A DNA stretch of 64,000 nt, taken from positions 1,984,001 through 2,048,000 of the forward strand of contig OZ020254.1 in NCBI GenBank assembly GCA_963971285.1, in the 5' to 3' direction. The position numbers and the translations under genes are program-made. The DNA comes from Astropecten irregularis. Lineage: Eukaryota > Echinodermata > Asteroidea > Paxillosida > Astropectinidae. Under the pieces are notes generated by a model. It was not told where the DNA came from and made no database searches. It worked only from the letters and a program-made list of their open reading frames with translations. This document shows positions 34,147 to 47,092 of the stretch, piece after piece; positions within the stretch are counted from its first letter, which is position 1, and the number at the start of each line of letters is the position of its first letter.

Positions 34147-35300
34147 ACCAGTGCAATTTACGAACGATCCGAATACAATACGACTCAAGAACACATCTTT
34201 GCTTTAAATTGAAACATTCTTATATGCAGTTTTGTTTGTAGAGGTTTACACCAATCATGCATTGATGCACAGATGGGACTAGTAACCACCAGGGCTACAG
34301 TTTTACCTAAACAAACTCTTCCAAGTACTAAACGTTTCTCATATAAAAATAAATTTTGAAATTGTATATTATTTACAAGGTATAGAATTAAGCTTTAATA
34401 AGGTAAAAAGGAAAATAATATAGTCAAACTGAATAATATCACAATAGAAATTTGTAGAAACTATAAGTCAGACATCGATAAATATTACAACAAAAAGAAA
34501 GCAATGACGTCTTAAATAATAGATGCACAGGCGTAAATTGAATCAGATTGAAAATAATAATAAAGCGTGGCTTGATGTACAATAGTTACTGAGAATGATC
34601 TCAACGTATAAGGGATGAATGCATTATTTGGTAATAGCTAGTTTGTGAACTTTTCCCCGTGTAAAACACTGACAAACACTTTAATTGTGCTCACAAGCTG
34701 ACTTAACGTTGTCCGATCATAAGCTAATCTTGCACTAACCAAGTCAATGGGTTACTAAATTAAATTATGTTATTACGGTTTTTAAATAATTGAAAAAAAA
34801 ACACGAGAGGGCGCCATGATTTTTTTCCTAAATTGAGAGTTGCGTCATAAAGTGTCCAATCGGTTGGAATCAAAATGGCGGATCCCATTTGAACGTACGC
34901 AAGAAATTAGAGGCCGCCTTGATTCCAAGCTCTGAAGATGTTAACACTGTATCTACGGCTTGCTGTGAGCGATGGTCTGTTTCGTCATTAGCCGAGTCAC
35001 ATTGATAGAAAACGAGAGATGTTTTAAGCCGATAATTGTAGCCAAATTTGTACTCCTTGATTTTGTTAACAGTACTTTTAAGTTCGTATGGACGTTTTGC
35101 ATTCTCAGCTCCCACCACGTGGGCTGGGGCCAATGTCACCGCCCTGCTTAGCATAACAATTTTGCTAACCATGAAATTTCTGTCTTAATAAGAACAGGAT
35201 TAACAACCAAACGTCCATGTGTTGTATATCACTTGTGATTGTTCTTAGGCTGTTGTTCGCTGACAGTGAATATCAAATGAAATTTTTAATGGTGGTTTGT
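34147..35300. other. No gene or repeat recognised
   Basis: AT-rich DNA with short frames only; a 100-residue minus frame at 34870-35172 has no recognisable motif. Confidence 0.5.
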
Positions 35301-35301
35301 T

Positions 35302-35307
35302 TTATTG
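35302..35307 (-). terminator. Candidate poly(A) signal for the class B GPCR
   Basis: AATAAA on the minus strand about 215 bases beyond the stop codon at 35520-35522. The position is suitable; the motif is common in AT-rich DNA. Confidence 0.35.
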
Positions 35308-35519
35308 GGCGAGATATTTTTTGTGCCAATCAATATTTGTTGTGTATGTAGATCGGTTTGCGGAAACACTATGTAAGAATCGTTCGTACTTTCTCACTTC
35401 TCGTAAGGTCTCAACGTTTCGACTAGCCTGCTCTAGTCATCACCAGGAGACCTCAGTCGCAAGTCCCAATGTTGTTGTGCTTAGCAACTCGGAGAGATTG
35501 GTCCCTGGCTGATGTATGC

Positions 35520-38500
35520 TCAGACTTCGGCAGCTGGGCCGTGCACGGTCTCATCACCGGGTTCGAACTCCACCACGGGTTCCATGATAACGCAGAGCTG
35601 CTGTTTCCTGACCGGTGTCTCGGCGTCGGACGCGGCGACCGCCATCTCGATACACTCGCCACCGACCGCCGAGCTGGGTCGCTTACCACCGGCGGCGTTA
35701 CCGCTGCCGTCGCTGGATGAGTGGGACTTGCTGTGCCGCGGAGTCGCGCTCCGGCTTGACGTACTCGGTGTCGGAGTCAGGCGAGTCGTGAAGGAGAAAC
35801 TGGTATTGTTTTTAAATCGCCGCCGGAGATTTCTAAGAGCTCGCCTCACCTGAAAAAAGGGTAAATATAGAAACATATCGTACACATGCAGGATTTAAAT
35901 GTAATATCATACTTTGGTTTTGTCAAAGAAAGTGCAGATTCATGTGAGAAGCAGTAACAGTCATCTGTGAAAATTTCAGTCCCATACGATGCCTACGTTT
36001 TGAGAAAACAGTGAAACGATATTTTTCATTTTTAAAAGATCAAAATTGTGGTTGGTCAATTGTTTTACTATTTTCTGGATAAATACAGCTTTTGAGACAG
36101 AAAAATGTTAACGATATATGTGTCTACCATCACCATCTTTATACCCTGTAAGTTGCAGGTATATTTGTGACGATTTCTGTTCCGGTATGCTACCAAAGTA
36201 TGACAGTACGATCAGTATACCTTTAACTAGATTTAACAAATGCCCTATGTCGTCATTTATTTTTTTCTTAGAGGATCTAAACAAACACACAATGAAGACA
36301 CTTCGTCCAGAAAGTGTTCGAACAATAAAGTGTGATGCACCTTAACCTTAGAGATCATCTTAATTTGTATTTTGACCTCGGGGATTCGACTGAATTCACA
36401 ATATTATGTTGTGTTCACAAAAATACTGTTGACGCCTGGCGTGCCTGTCTGCTGCCACCAATCAGTTCACAGAGACCAGGCCACCAGGCACTGAGCATGC
36501 AAAGCACCCAAGTATTAACTCCCATAGACAACAGTGATAAATCCTAAAACTTCAAAAATCATTTACAAATACTCAGAACTATCACAGCTGTTCAAGTTGC
36601 ACAGAAAAATGATGATGAACATGTCACCTTTCATTTTCTTTTCATTTTATGGTGGGTTGACCATTGAATTTTGGAGATTATACTCATTCTCAGCTAACCA
36701 CCCCTAAAACAAGGTATGGATCACTCCAGTCAAAGAAGCCATTTTCAAAAAAACATCCCTCTGCAGCGGCGGCTGAAATAGACCCACTTTCTCACCCAAT
36801 TGCATCACAAAATGTCACAAATGGAAGCCCAGAGTCCAGGCAGGAGGTCCGATCCAGTGCCATATTTCTTCAATCCCTCAGTTTCATAGCTCTCAGAACT
36901 CTCTCGTTTATAATATATTTAGCCTAGTGCTTAACTTTTATTAATGAGCTCGGCGGATGGATTTTGGGACTATTTACTTGGGTGCACCCGGAACGACACA
37001 CACAGTATAGTACAGAAGATGCCATACCTGATCACGTACCTCGGCATTGCAGAAGACGTAGAGCGTACACACTGCGAGACCTTGAAATGAGTTGATGAGA
37101 TTACTGGTGAAATAGATGACATACTGCAGTGTGAACGGTATGTCGAATTGGAAGACCACTATTGGCAAGACGTAGTACACGCCGAGTAGAATCAGGATGA
37201 CAAAGGTTGATTTCGCAGCCCGCCTGTGAAATAGTAGAAAGAAAATCCACCAAATTGATTTCTATGAGCAATGGACCTTTTCCAAAGTCCAAACCTCGTC
37301 TCCGGCTCCGGCTCTGGCTCCGGCTCTATTTCGTGAATCCATTTTTATATAATTGGTATCAAAATAGAGGCTTTTGGCTGCGGTTTGGAAGTGGATTCTC
37401 TGGTTTGAAAAGGAAAACAGAGCTTCAGCTTCAATGATAAATCTCAACCTATAATTTCAGCATGGATGAAAGATACAAAGCCGGAGCCTGAGCCTGAGCC
37501 GGAGCCGAGGTTTGGAAAAGGCCCAAATGCTGGCGTAACCCATGGACCTAATTTTTTCTTGTGAGGGCGCTGTTTGGGCATCATCCATCGGACAGTGCAA
37601 GTTGGAAACAAAATGGCATGGTATAGTAGTAGACCTTCATTATTATTAACCCACTTACCATGACGATCGCTCCCCTTGGCGTTCTGCACTGTTCCTAGCA
37701 TCGTCCTTCAGTTTCTGCCACAGAATGATCATAACTCTGACTACAACATAGCAGTTTATCTGCATCAAGAAAACACACAATCGAGTACTGTAATGTCAGA
37801 CCAGGTAAGGAGGTCCTCCCAGACTTCAATTACTTCATTACTGTGGAGTGCGCAGATTTCCTTGTGTAATACGTGTAGACAGGAAAGTGGCATTGCAGAT
37901 AGGCCTATATGTATTAATAATGTGATGGGATGGACAACTGATGGTTTTATCACAGACCAGATGTATTTGACGTGGATCTGGTTTTGTTTATAATGTCACA
38001 TGTTTTGAAATAGCCTAGTGACTTTGGTTGGCATTTGTTTTGTTTTTTTACGCTATATGTTAGACGATGGTTTTCTGCGCTTAAAAAGTTTCGCTCATTG
38101 GGCCATGTCAGTGCGTCATTGCATGTAATGTTGGAAACTGGAAACAGAAGATATGAACTAACAGCGGTGAATGAATTGGACCATACTAACCAGAACAAAA
38201 TAAATGTACATGAAGTTCAATTACCACAAGATTAATTATAGTGTGAAATATAAATCTGACGAAGTTTGTTAGGGGCCTAATTGGCATTCACATAATTTTT
38301 TTTTAATACTTACCACCAATGCGACAAAGATGGGTCCGATCAGGCAAACATAGTTTGTTACTTTTGTGCCGTTAACTTTAAGAAAAAATACGCTGGAAAG
38401 AAAATAAATAAGGACACTGGTCATAATGTTGAATCTGGTTTCATGACAATTTCCCCGCCAAAACAAAATGATTCGCCTTGAGACAGACGGCTTTCCAGTT

Positions 38501-41500
38501 CGCTCCAAGAGTTTGCAATGCACTGGCCAATCACGATGCGTGAATTTGTCAACACATGCGCATCTGGAAATGGTCGACAGATTCCGTGCATTGTGATTGG
38601 CCAACGCGTTCCAAACTATGGTGGCGCACTAGTTGGAATCCTCCGTATTATTCTGCATCATTAGAAATCACAACTCGACTCGCCTGTCACTTAATAAGCA
38701 CAGGCATCACATAAAAGTGTGTGTTGAGATTTTTAATAATAATAATAATTGGGGAGGCTAATCATCCTTACTCGCAGCTGGGGTGCTGAATTGCGAAGGA
38801 TGCGACTTCTACGTAATCTTAGTAGCAGGCTTTCATGGGCGCCTTTGGCTGCCAGCCACATCAACCCATATATGATCACGGAGTACAGCCTGAGATCGAA
38901 AGTGTTTGATTTTTGTGGAGGGAGGAAAACCGGATCACCTGGAGAAAAACCCTCGTAGCATAGGAGAGAACCAGCGCACAACTCTACTCACATATGACCC
39001 ATGCCGGATTCGAACCCGGGTCACATTTGTGAGAGGCGAGTGCCTAACGCACTTGCCACCTATGCCCCTTCTATACTTATACTATAAATTGCAGGATATG
39101 AAATGGTATTAAGTCAATTCCTTGCATCGTCTGATTCTCCCCTGCGACTGTGGGGAGGATCAGACGATGCAACACCTTTTGGTCTGCCCCCTCCTACCAG
39201 AGCCATTCACTGCCAAAGATCTGGAGTATTTCAATACCAAAGCCAGATCTTGTACCCTTCACTGGACAGGACTTGTGTAGTGACCCGAGAAGAAGAAGAA
39301 GCTTCACTCATTGTTTACTAACAGGCCCCATTGCCCTTATCAAATATTTAATTTTCGACCCCTCCTTATGGTTAATAACCCACATTTTATCTGTTTTTTG
39401 TTTGTCTAAATCCATACCTATCTTCTGGTGTTGTAACTCTTTCGACGATAATCCAAGACGTGACAAAAACAGCCGGAATACCTATTCGTATGGATTGATA
39501 CAAAAGAAAACGGCAAAAATATGATTTATGAATTCCACCGTGGATCATATTCAACAACAACAAATTCACACTCTGATTTCAGCCTGGAAGCAAGGATATG
39601 TCACTGATGCCGATGGCCACATGAAGTAGCAAAATCGCTATTTATTCAGCAACAGATAAGATACCGTATACTAAACGGTGTCAATGGCAAAACTAGATAC
39701 AGTATTTAAGTGTTCGTGGATAAACATAAGGGCTGTTCCGACTTTATTTAATAAGCTTTATATGAAACCTTAAAAGCTTTCATATAAGATATACCTCATA
39801 CACTGAGAAGAAGAAGATTACAAAGGATAACGAATAAACAAACTTGAAGCAACTGTGCGAAAGAATAACAATGGAAATCCAAAAACTAAACCTGTTCCGA
39901 CATCGGAAATGTCGGAACAGCTAATGACAGACACACATACGTACCCCATCCAATCAAAACCCATTTAACGAATGCCCTGCCGCGCTGCATCCCTGGGAAG
40001 GAGGTAACCACGAGCACGTACAGAACCAATCCCTCCACTAGCATCCAGAAGAAATTGGCCAGGACCGAGTAGGCCAAAAGGACGCTCATAAGGTTTATAA
40101 ACCACTGCAATAAAAATAAACAGATTCCATGGTCAGAAACACAAAAAAGTTAGGAGCTAGAATGAACCATAAATTTCTTCTGATTTTTGTGGAGGCCGCC
40201 ATTACTCGAAATCTAAAGGTATATTAAATGCATGATTGGTAAAGGTCACAAAACAGCACTCAAAATTTGAGCTCAATCGGACATCTGAGTCACGAGAAAA
40301 TAGCGAAAACCCGACTAAATTTTTCTTATAAAACATGAAGAATTGTTTTGATCTTACCCCGATATCAAAACTGTTTTCGGTCTTTACTCATTTCTGGATA
40401 AATACACCATTTCAGGTGAACATATTTGAACGGTATGTTTCTACTAGTACCATCGTCATACCCTGAAAGTTATACATAAATCATACATATAAATGTTAAC
40501 ATTTGTGTTTGGGTATGTTACCAATACTGTACTGTACCTTTAAGCGAGCCAGCCACTTAATCTACCATTTTTCATCCTAACTTGACTGGTTATGGTAGAT
40601 TTCTCAACCCCGATCTTTCGGCCAGTACAATTAAATGACTAAATTTAGTAGGAATGGCAATGCAAAAGAGTCATGTGGAATGTTGCTTTAGTGTTCATCT
40701 TTCTTCAACACAGCTGACCATTCTATTTCCTGATAAATATCTGTTTCTTCTCTTTCTATACTCGTAAATTATTAGTGTGAAGTGTTGAAGTGTGAAGCCA
40801 GTGGGCATAATTATAATGATATTGAAATGAATATCTACGGATGCTCTGCACTTAAATCATGTTGATTCGAAGATCCAGTTTACGTGCATATCACGATAGG
40901 CTCCTTCTGTCTGAGCCTGCAGGGGAGTGAAGTGTGATTGCACTCGATTGGATCAATAAATTATGCCTTGTCCCTTCCGATATTATCATTATTATGATTA
41001 TGCACAGTCGTAATGGCTTGGTTTGGCATTATGTAGATGTGCATGGTATAGCTGTCGTACCGTATCCCTGATGGTTCGGTATATATAGGCCTACTATAGG
41101 TTCGGTGTTTACCTCACCATTAGGTTTACTCACATTATCATCTTTGCAAATACAAATGCCACTTCGCCTATTTAATCTGGCTCGAATAATTTAAACGGGA
41201 GATCGATTATTTCACAGGATTTCACAGGATGCCGAGGTTTTACACCGCCAAACCCACTCATCTCAACGCGGCTGTTGTTTAACTTAAAGGTAGTATCATA
41301 CTTTGGTAGCATACCGAGACAGAAATCTTCACAGATTTACGTATAACTTACAGGGCACAAAGATGGTGATGGTTGAAACATAGTGTTAAAATTGTTTCTG
41401 CCTGAAATGCTGTATTTATTCAGAAAATAGTAAAACCAATGACCAAAATTATTTTTGATTTCTTAAAGACCAAAAAGAAAAGAGAAAATATTTAAGAAAT

Positions 41501-44500
41501 ATTGTTGCCGTTTTTCACTGTTTCCACAAAAAGTTGGCATCGTATGGGACTGAAATTTGCACAGATGACTGTTACTGTATCTTCCTTGATATATTTTTTC
41601 CATGAATCTGTATTCCTGTGACTAAAACCAAAGTATGATACTACCTTTAAAGTCGGATGAAACTGATCTGAGAACTTGTTCAAATATCGTGTAATAAACC
41701 AAAACGATGGATACGTTCTTCCAATGTCGCATGAACATTGGAAATCCACCCTAAAAAAATGGTTGGGCCAAAGCTTCTATGAGATCAAATTCCCAATAAA
41801 AGTTCCAAGCCTTTAGTGACAGTCTCATAGTGAAGGATTATACTCACCACATGTTGACTCACAAACTCGGCATGCACAGCACGAATGCAATAACTGATGA
41901 GAAACACTACGAGATAGAATATGAAGGATGATATGAGATTCCAATGGATGTGATACTGGTAATGACCCAACATCCGAAGCGATGACCTGAAAAAGAGATA
42001 CACATAAAAGAATACATCCATTACGATTGCTTTTTGTTTGTTTACTTGTTGTTGGTGTTGTTGCTGATTTTGTTGATTTTGCTGTTGTTGCTGTTGTTGC
42101 TGCTGCTGCTATTGTTGTCACTGTTACTGATTTTGCTGCTGTTGCTGTTGCTGTTGCTATTGCTGATGTTGCTGCTGCTGCTGTTGCTATTGTTGTCACT
42201 GTTACTGATTTTGCTGCTGTTGCGGTTGCTATTGTTGTCACTGTTACTGATTTTGCTGCTGTTGCGGTTGCTATTGCTGATGTTGCTGCTGCTGCTGTTG
42301 CTATTGTTTCCAGTATGTTACTGAATTGGCCGCCGTTTTTGCTGCTGTTGCTATTGTTGATGATGTTACTGATTTGGCCGCCGTTTCTGCTGCTGTTGCT
42401 ATTGTTGATGGTGTTACTGATTTGGCCGCCGTTTCTGCTGCTGTTGCTATTGTTGCTGTTACTGCTGTTGCTGATGTTGCTATTGATGCTGCTGTTACTG
42501 AAGTTGGCTGCTGTTGCTGTTGCTGTTATTATTGCTGTTGTCACTGCTGCTGTTGCTATTGCTGCTGTTGCTGATTTTGCTGCTGTTGCTGCTGCTGTTG
42601 CTGCTGTTGTTTTTTGTTCTTGATTTATTTTGTTACAAATTGAAAGGCATTCTTGAAAGACAAAAGAGTACAGTTAGTAACCCTTCGATCCCTACAATGG
42701 GACATTAGTACAGTTCTGCATTTTCATTAAATGTAATTTATGTCCAATGTGCCATGACAATTTTCTGTGATGTGTCACGGCCAGCATCATATAAGAAACA
42801 ATACTTCATCGTAAAACGGAAATGAGCCGACGATATTTTGTATAAGCTTCACAAATTGATATAGGCCTATAATTATTGTCAAGGTAGAAAAGGATATGGA
42901 AGAGGAAGTTCCTGATGCGCAAATACTTGGATCGCATTTATTCCAACTTCACTGAGATGTAAAAATGAGGAAAAACACCTTTAGAAATTTGACAGGTCGA
43001 AATTTGAACAATCAGTTCCTCTACGGATTCCGGAACTGAATCGTTAAAAATTCAAGCATTTTGGGATTTTCCGAAATCAACTGCTGAATTGATGTTGCTG
43101 TAACTCCCTCCCCCATACACACCGAAAACAAAAACAAAATAAGCACTAAACAGACAGTGTCAGGCTCTAATTAAAGGTCAGGAATGTTAACGGATCCGGA
43201 TAAAATGAAATTTAATCAGTTTGGGGGTTTGTAAATGAAGGGGGACTATCGCCACAAAGAAATGAGTGGAAGGTGACGAAGTAAAATAATTCACTGTTTT
43301 GATTTTGCATTTTTTTTTTTAGAATAATATTATTTGTTTCATTGTTCGTTTCTTTGACATCATCGTCGGCGATATGTATCGCAAACATTAACAAAGAGAC
43401 AAAATAAAACATCGTACATCATCCAACAGCAGGGATGTGAATTTTCAGGGGAAATCCTGATTTCAAGATTTTGGGCCTCACCTTGCCTGTACAAAAGTAT
43501 AGGAAACGTGTGATTTTCAGTTTTTGGGCTATGTTTTCAGGTTTGTTTATGCAAGTACAATCACAGCTCTGCCTTTGTCACTGGCTATGCATTTGCTTTT
43601 CTCCTTAGCGCAAAGCACTTGTCTTTGCAGTAATTGCACACATTTTCTAAATAGCGATTCGTGTTCACAAGTCTAAAACATCACATACCTTGTCATGGCG
43701 AATATGATGAAAGCCAGAATACAGGCCAGTAGAGATATGGAAAAGCCGATGAATGTTAGCACTAGTAACACCTGCATAAAAATACAAGAAATAAATTGAG
43801 CACAGATTATTCACCTTTTAACAGGCGCAACATTTCAGTCCCATACGGTGCCCCCTTTTTGAGAAAACAGTGAAAACAGCCACATTATTTCTTAAGTCTT
43901 TTCTCTTTTATTTTGATCTTTTAAAAGATCAATCAGATTTCGGTCGTTGTTTGACTAATTTCTGGATAAATACACCATTTCAGGCGCAAGCAGTTTAACG
44001 GTATGTTTCTACCACCACCATCTTCATACCCTGAAAGTTATACGTAAATCTGTGAACATTTCTATTTTGGTTTCTTACCAAAGTATGATACTACCTTTTA
44101 AATTCACAGTCAATGCACTCTGAAATGCTTTACATTTCTCTAAGTGGCGTTTACCTGATCAACCAGACATTCCTCGCTGTACTCGTTGCCCCACTTGCCG
44201 CCTTCTTGACAATCTCGGAAAACTATTCAAACCGAAAAATATTTAATTCAAAACATTGATTAGTCAATGAGTGGTATTTATTTTCAAGTATCGCAAAAGG
44301 ATGAATTAAAGGTAATATTATACTTTGGTTTTTGTCAAAGAAAATGGAGTTTCATGGGCAGAAATATCAAGGAAGATACAGTAAAAGTCATCTGTGAAAT
44401 TTTCAGTCCCATACGGTGGCCACTTTTTAAGAAAACAGTGAAAAACGGCCACTGTATTTCTTAAGTCTTTTCTCTTTTATTTTCGATCTTCAAAAGATCA

Positions 44501-46202
44501 AAAATAATTTTGGTCACTGGTTTTACTATTCTCTGGATAAATACAGCATTTCAGGCAGAAATATTTTGACGGTATGTTTCTACCATCGCCATCTTTATAC
44601 CCTGTAAGTTATAGGTAAATCTGTTTCGGTATGTTACCAAAGTTTGATACTACCTTTAAGAGAAAGTATGCTGAATGTCAACAGGTTTCATTAGTGTGCA
44701 ATGTAGATCGTGCAGTTTTTGTTATTTGGAAAGGTACCGGTTTATTCGAGTCCACGAGTAAATCCTGGAAATGTTTCAATGACGATTGCATGTACTTCAT
44801 CTTCACAATTCATTTCATCTTCTTATCTTCGGTACCGGTAAGTGATAATATTATTATACAAAATAATTATGTTAGACTCGATCGTCTCCGCACATGTCCC
44901 TTTTAGGCCACCGTATACCATTACATCATAGTTACCAAGCCCCATTACGTGCTGTGATTGGACGCCCAAAGTACAGTGAGGGACACCGGTTGACATTGTA
45001 TATAAACTCACCTTTCAGGTCACATATTCTGTCTTGCAGCGCTAGCGTCACGTGGACCGTATTTCCAGCGGTCGCCTCGGGCCATGTTAGATTCTCACCT
45101 TGGTAGATAGATATGTCACTTTCACAGTGAGTCGCCAAAACTTCATGACGAGAAAAGCAACCAAAAAGGTGTTTTAATCTTCCCATGCGGCTAGTGTAAT
45201 CTAAAAGTACCTGTCAAAAAGTTCAGTAACCTTTCCTTTGCTCTTAAATCCCACCCATCTTAGCAACGTCACGTGTTTTGCATAATTATACCACCACGTG
45301 ACCGAGTTTTGACCGAGCTAATGGACGACAGTGACTCCAATTGGTCAATGCGCACAGTTTGATTGACAGGCCGGAAAGGTCCATTTGATTAGCGTTAATT
45401 ATACTATACATCAATTAAAATAGTGCTAGTCAAACGTTTCACAAACGTTTCTGCATAACGTTTGTCCAGTCCTCTACCTTAAAGAGGAAGGCCTTTTCAA
45501 ATTTCAGTCCCCCATGCTGAATAATGTCTGTGAATTCTCAAAGATTTCCAAATGTCTCCAGTCATGTAAATTATTTCCCCAATTTGTCTTGCCTTGCTTA
45601 ATACTTTCCTGGTTATCTCGTAATAAGAAACCAATCTGCTTCACTGTGCCATACGGCTTTATGTACTCTTCTTGGGCATGCGTATTAAATGTGCATCATG
45701 TTGTAACTTCACTAGATGTTATACACGTTTTAACAATTGTAATCGTGTAGAGGTTAACGCACTGACACAGCAGTCCCAATTCCCTGGCTTTGGCTGCAAA
45801 TTACGCATGTACCTATGGCAGACCTTTGCGGTCGTAGCCAGAGAATTGGGACACGGCCTAACATAATTTGGATACTTCTTTCTGATGGGGGCTTAATTTT
45901 TCACAATCTCCAGTTAATAAGCGAAGGGTGGTATTTGCTGGCGTCGTTGGCCGAGTATGGATAGTCGGGCGGGTAACGACGGCAAATTAACAACGGGCGC
46001 AATGTGCATTCCGATCCGGTCTCATAGCCTCACCATTTCCCCCAGTCACGTTTTCCTTGCCGGTGATTATTACTAGGGCAGTGGTGGACAGGATGTTTTC
46101 GCGGGAAACTGACACACGAATGACGTCATTCGAATCCTGGTCCTGACACGACGCAAAGTCCACTGCGACAGCAAAGGAAATCAAGCTGAAAGCCACACTG
46201 GC
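35520..46202 (-). CDS. Class B (secretin-family) GPCR, CRF/DH44-receptor-like, divergent
   Basis: Assembled exons, 5' to 3': 46202-46034, 45140-45012, 44222-44155, 43771-43689, 41986-41848, 40104-39945, 39481-39418, 38392-38314, 37759-37659, 37223-37040, 35849-35520. Phases agree throughout, giving 501 codons and TGA. Exon 1 begins after a good acceptor, so an earlier exon is likely; if unspliced, an ATG at 46262 adds 20 residues. The N-terminus is signal-like (ASVAFSLISFAVAV), followed by a short Cys-containing ectodomain with TWPEATAG and GGKW. TM1 is in exon 4; TM2 has IHWNLISSFI; TM3 has NFFWMLVEG; TM4 GWGIPAVFVTSW; TM5 LIGPIFVALVIN; ICL3 WQKLKDDARNSAERQG; TM6 RAAKSTFVILILLGV; TM7 NSFQGLAVCTLYVFCNAEVRRAL; then a 98-residue Ser/Thr-rich tail. 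The TM2 and TM3 motifs resemble CRF receptors. Cysteines usual in TM3, ECL2 and the CWP motif are absent. Confidence 0.85.
35895..36226 (-). mobile_element. MITE family A, last intron of the class B GPCR
   Basis: TTAAATGTAATATCATACTT to CAGTATACCTTTAA, starting 46 bases upstream of the final exon acceptor in gene sense. Confidence 0.85.
37266..37526. repeat. Foldback family 6, GPCR intron
   Basis: CTCCGGCTCCGGCTCTGGCT at the left, GCCTGAGCCTGAGCCGGAGC at the right; centre TCTGGTTTGAAAAGGAAAAC as in other copies. Confidence 0.8.
38745..39067 (-). mobile_element. SINE-B, best-preserved copy, GPCR intron
   Basis: Minus strand: GGTGGCAAGTGCGTTAGGCA (box A), CCCGGGTTCGAATCCGGC (box B), ATCCGGTTTTCCTCCCTC in the body, GATTAGCCTCCCC then an (ATT)n tail at 38739-38751. 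Confidence 0.85.
39113..39301 (+). pseudogene. Non-LTR retrotransposon 3' end (C-terminus of reverse-transcriptase ORF)
   Basis: From 39113 a frame runs to TAG at 39278-39280 and contains PCDCGEDQTMQHLLVCP, the Cys-rich C-terminal motif common in LINE ORF2 proteins. A short 3' tail and GAA repeats (39288-39301) follow. The frame is closed upstream at 39110, so the copy is severely 5'-truncated. It lies in the intron between the TM4 and TM5 exons, antisense to the gene. Confidence 0.7.
40213..40543 (-). mobile_element. MITE family B, GPCR intron
   Basis: AAAGGTATATTAAATGCATG, GAGCTCAATCGGACATCTGA, and right end CCAATACTGTACTGTACCTTTAA-like. Confidence 0.85.
41284..41650 (+). mobile_element. 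MITE family A, GPCR intron
   Basis: TTAAAGGTAGTATCATACTT to AAGTATGATACTACCTTTAA with both TTAA ends intact. Confidence 0.95.
42040..42615. repeat. Complex (CTG/TTG)n tract with 42-48 bp higher-order units
   Basis: About 575 bp of Y-T-G/T-T-G triplets. TTACTGATTTGGCCGCCGTT-type units recur at 42318, 42366 and 42414 (48 bp). The tract is CAG/CAA on the gene-sense strand and ends about 55 bases before the acceptor of the TM2 exon (41986). The long frames across it are repeat artefacts. Confidence 0.95.
43829..44101 (-). mobile_element. MITE family A, 5'-truncated reverse copy
   Basis: Starts inside at TTCAGTCCCATACGGTGCCC, carries the perfect GATCTTTTAAAAGATC at 43915-43930 and ends with CTACCTTTTAA, 54 bases from the exon at 44155-44222. 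Confidence 0.85.
44306..44659 (-). mobile_element. MITE family A, GPCR intron
   Basis: TTAAAGGTAATATTATACTT at the left; GATACTACCTTTAA at the right. Confidence 0.9.
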
Positions 46203-46689
46203 CTGTATATGGGCAAGAAAAAAAACAGGCAAATGCGATAAAAAGCAATGATGATCTCTCATTTCCCTTCGAAATTCTTCATTCTACTTTGGGCAAAACC
46301 ATTAATCTATTTTTTAGACCGAGATTGTATGTAGCAAGTGCCTGTTGTAAACCTTGTTTGTACCAGCTCACTGTGCGTTAACGGTATTTTCCAGCCTATA
46401 AATCACCAACATTTAGATAATCAGAATGGAGATTTTGAGTTTATGCGAAGTGTGCCAAAGTAGATTGTACTTTATTATTTTCTAAACAACACAGACAGTA
46501 TTATCAAAATGATCATTTGTCTCTTGTCCTTATTATAGTTTTGTGAGGAGACTACGAGACGCTCAGAGAGCTCAGTACAATGTAGGCCTATCGACTTTTA
46601 TACGGATGCAGTCGGGATAGCCTGATTTGAAATTAGTCACCGAACCTTTCAATTAAGCCTTTCCCTACGAACAATTACACAATTTTAAA

Positions 46690-46825
46690 AGTCTACCATT
46701 CAATACAGATCCTGCTAGAGTCGCAACGCTTCAGGCCCTCTTAACTCCAAGCATTTGATATATTTAAGGTCATTATTTTTAGCTGATGATAGATGAGTTG
46801 TTTTCAGCAGTTTATTACTTGTATC
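46690..46825 (-). repeat. Interspersed repeat family 9, inverted
   Basis: ACAGATCCTGCTAGAGTCGC, CAGGCCCTCTTAACTCCAAG and AGCAGTTTATTACTTGTAT: reverse of the 6250-6395 unit. Confidence 0.7.
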
Positions 46826-47092
46826 AATTTTAAAAGATTTCAGTAAATTGAGAGTTTATCCAGCGACGAAAACAGAAGAAAAGACACACAATATTCTGTA
46901 ATTCCTTTACCCCACATATCATTTACCATGATCGGGGCAATTCCAATCATATATACAGTTGTATTATGTATTTGCACAAAACTAGAAACCCTTCGGCGAT
47001 GTATACAATTTCAGTGGTATGACGCAGTTGTATACAACCTCCCCTTGTTTTTGCAGTGATTATGCAGCATGCATATAAGACACTCGATCGCC

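Noticed and set aside
38269-38604. Direct acceptor at the AAAG before GTTAACGGC for the TM5 exon
   Set aside because: It breaks the phase from the TM4 exon (39418-39481); the acceptor CTTTCCAG at 38393 restores the frame and has a better pyrimidine tract.
42027-42623. Long frames (198 aa plus strand, 239 aa minus strand)
   Set aside because: They are translations of the triplet-repeat tract, open in several frames at once, and lie in a GPCR intron.
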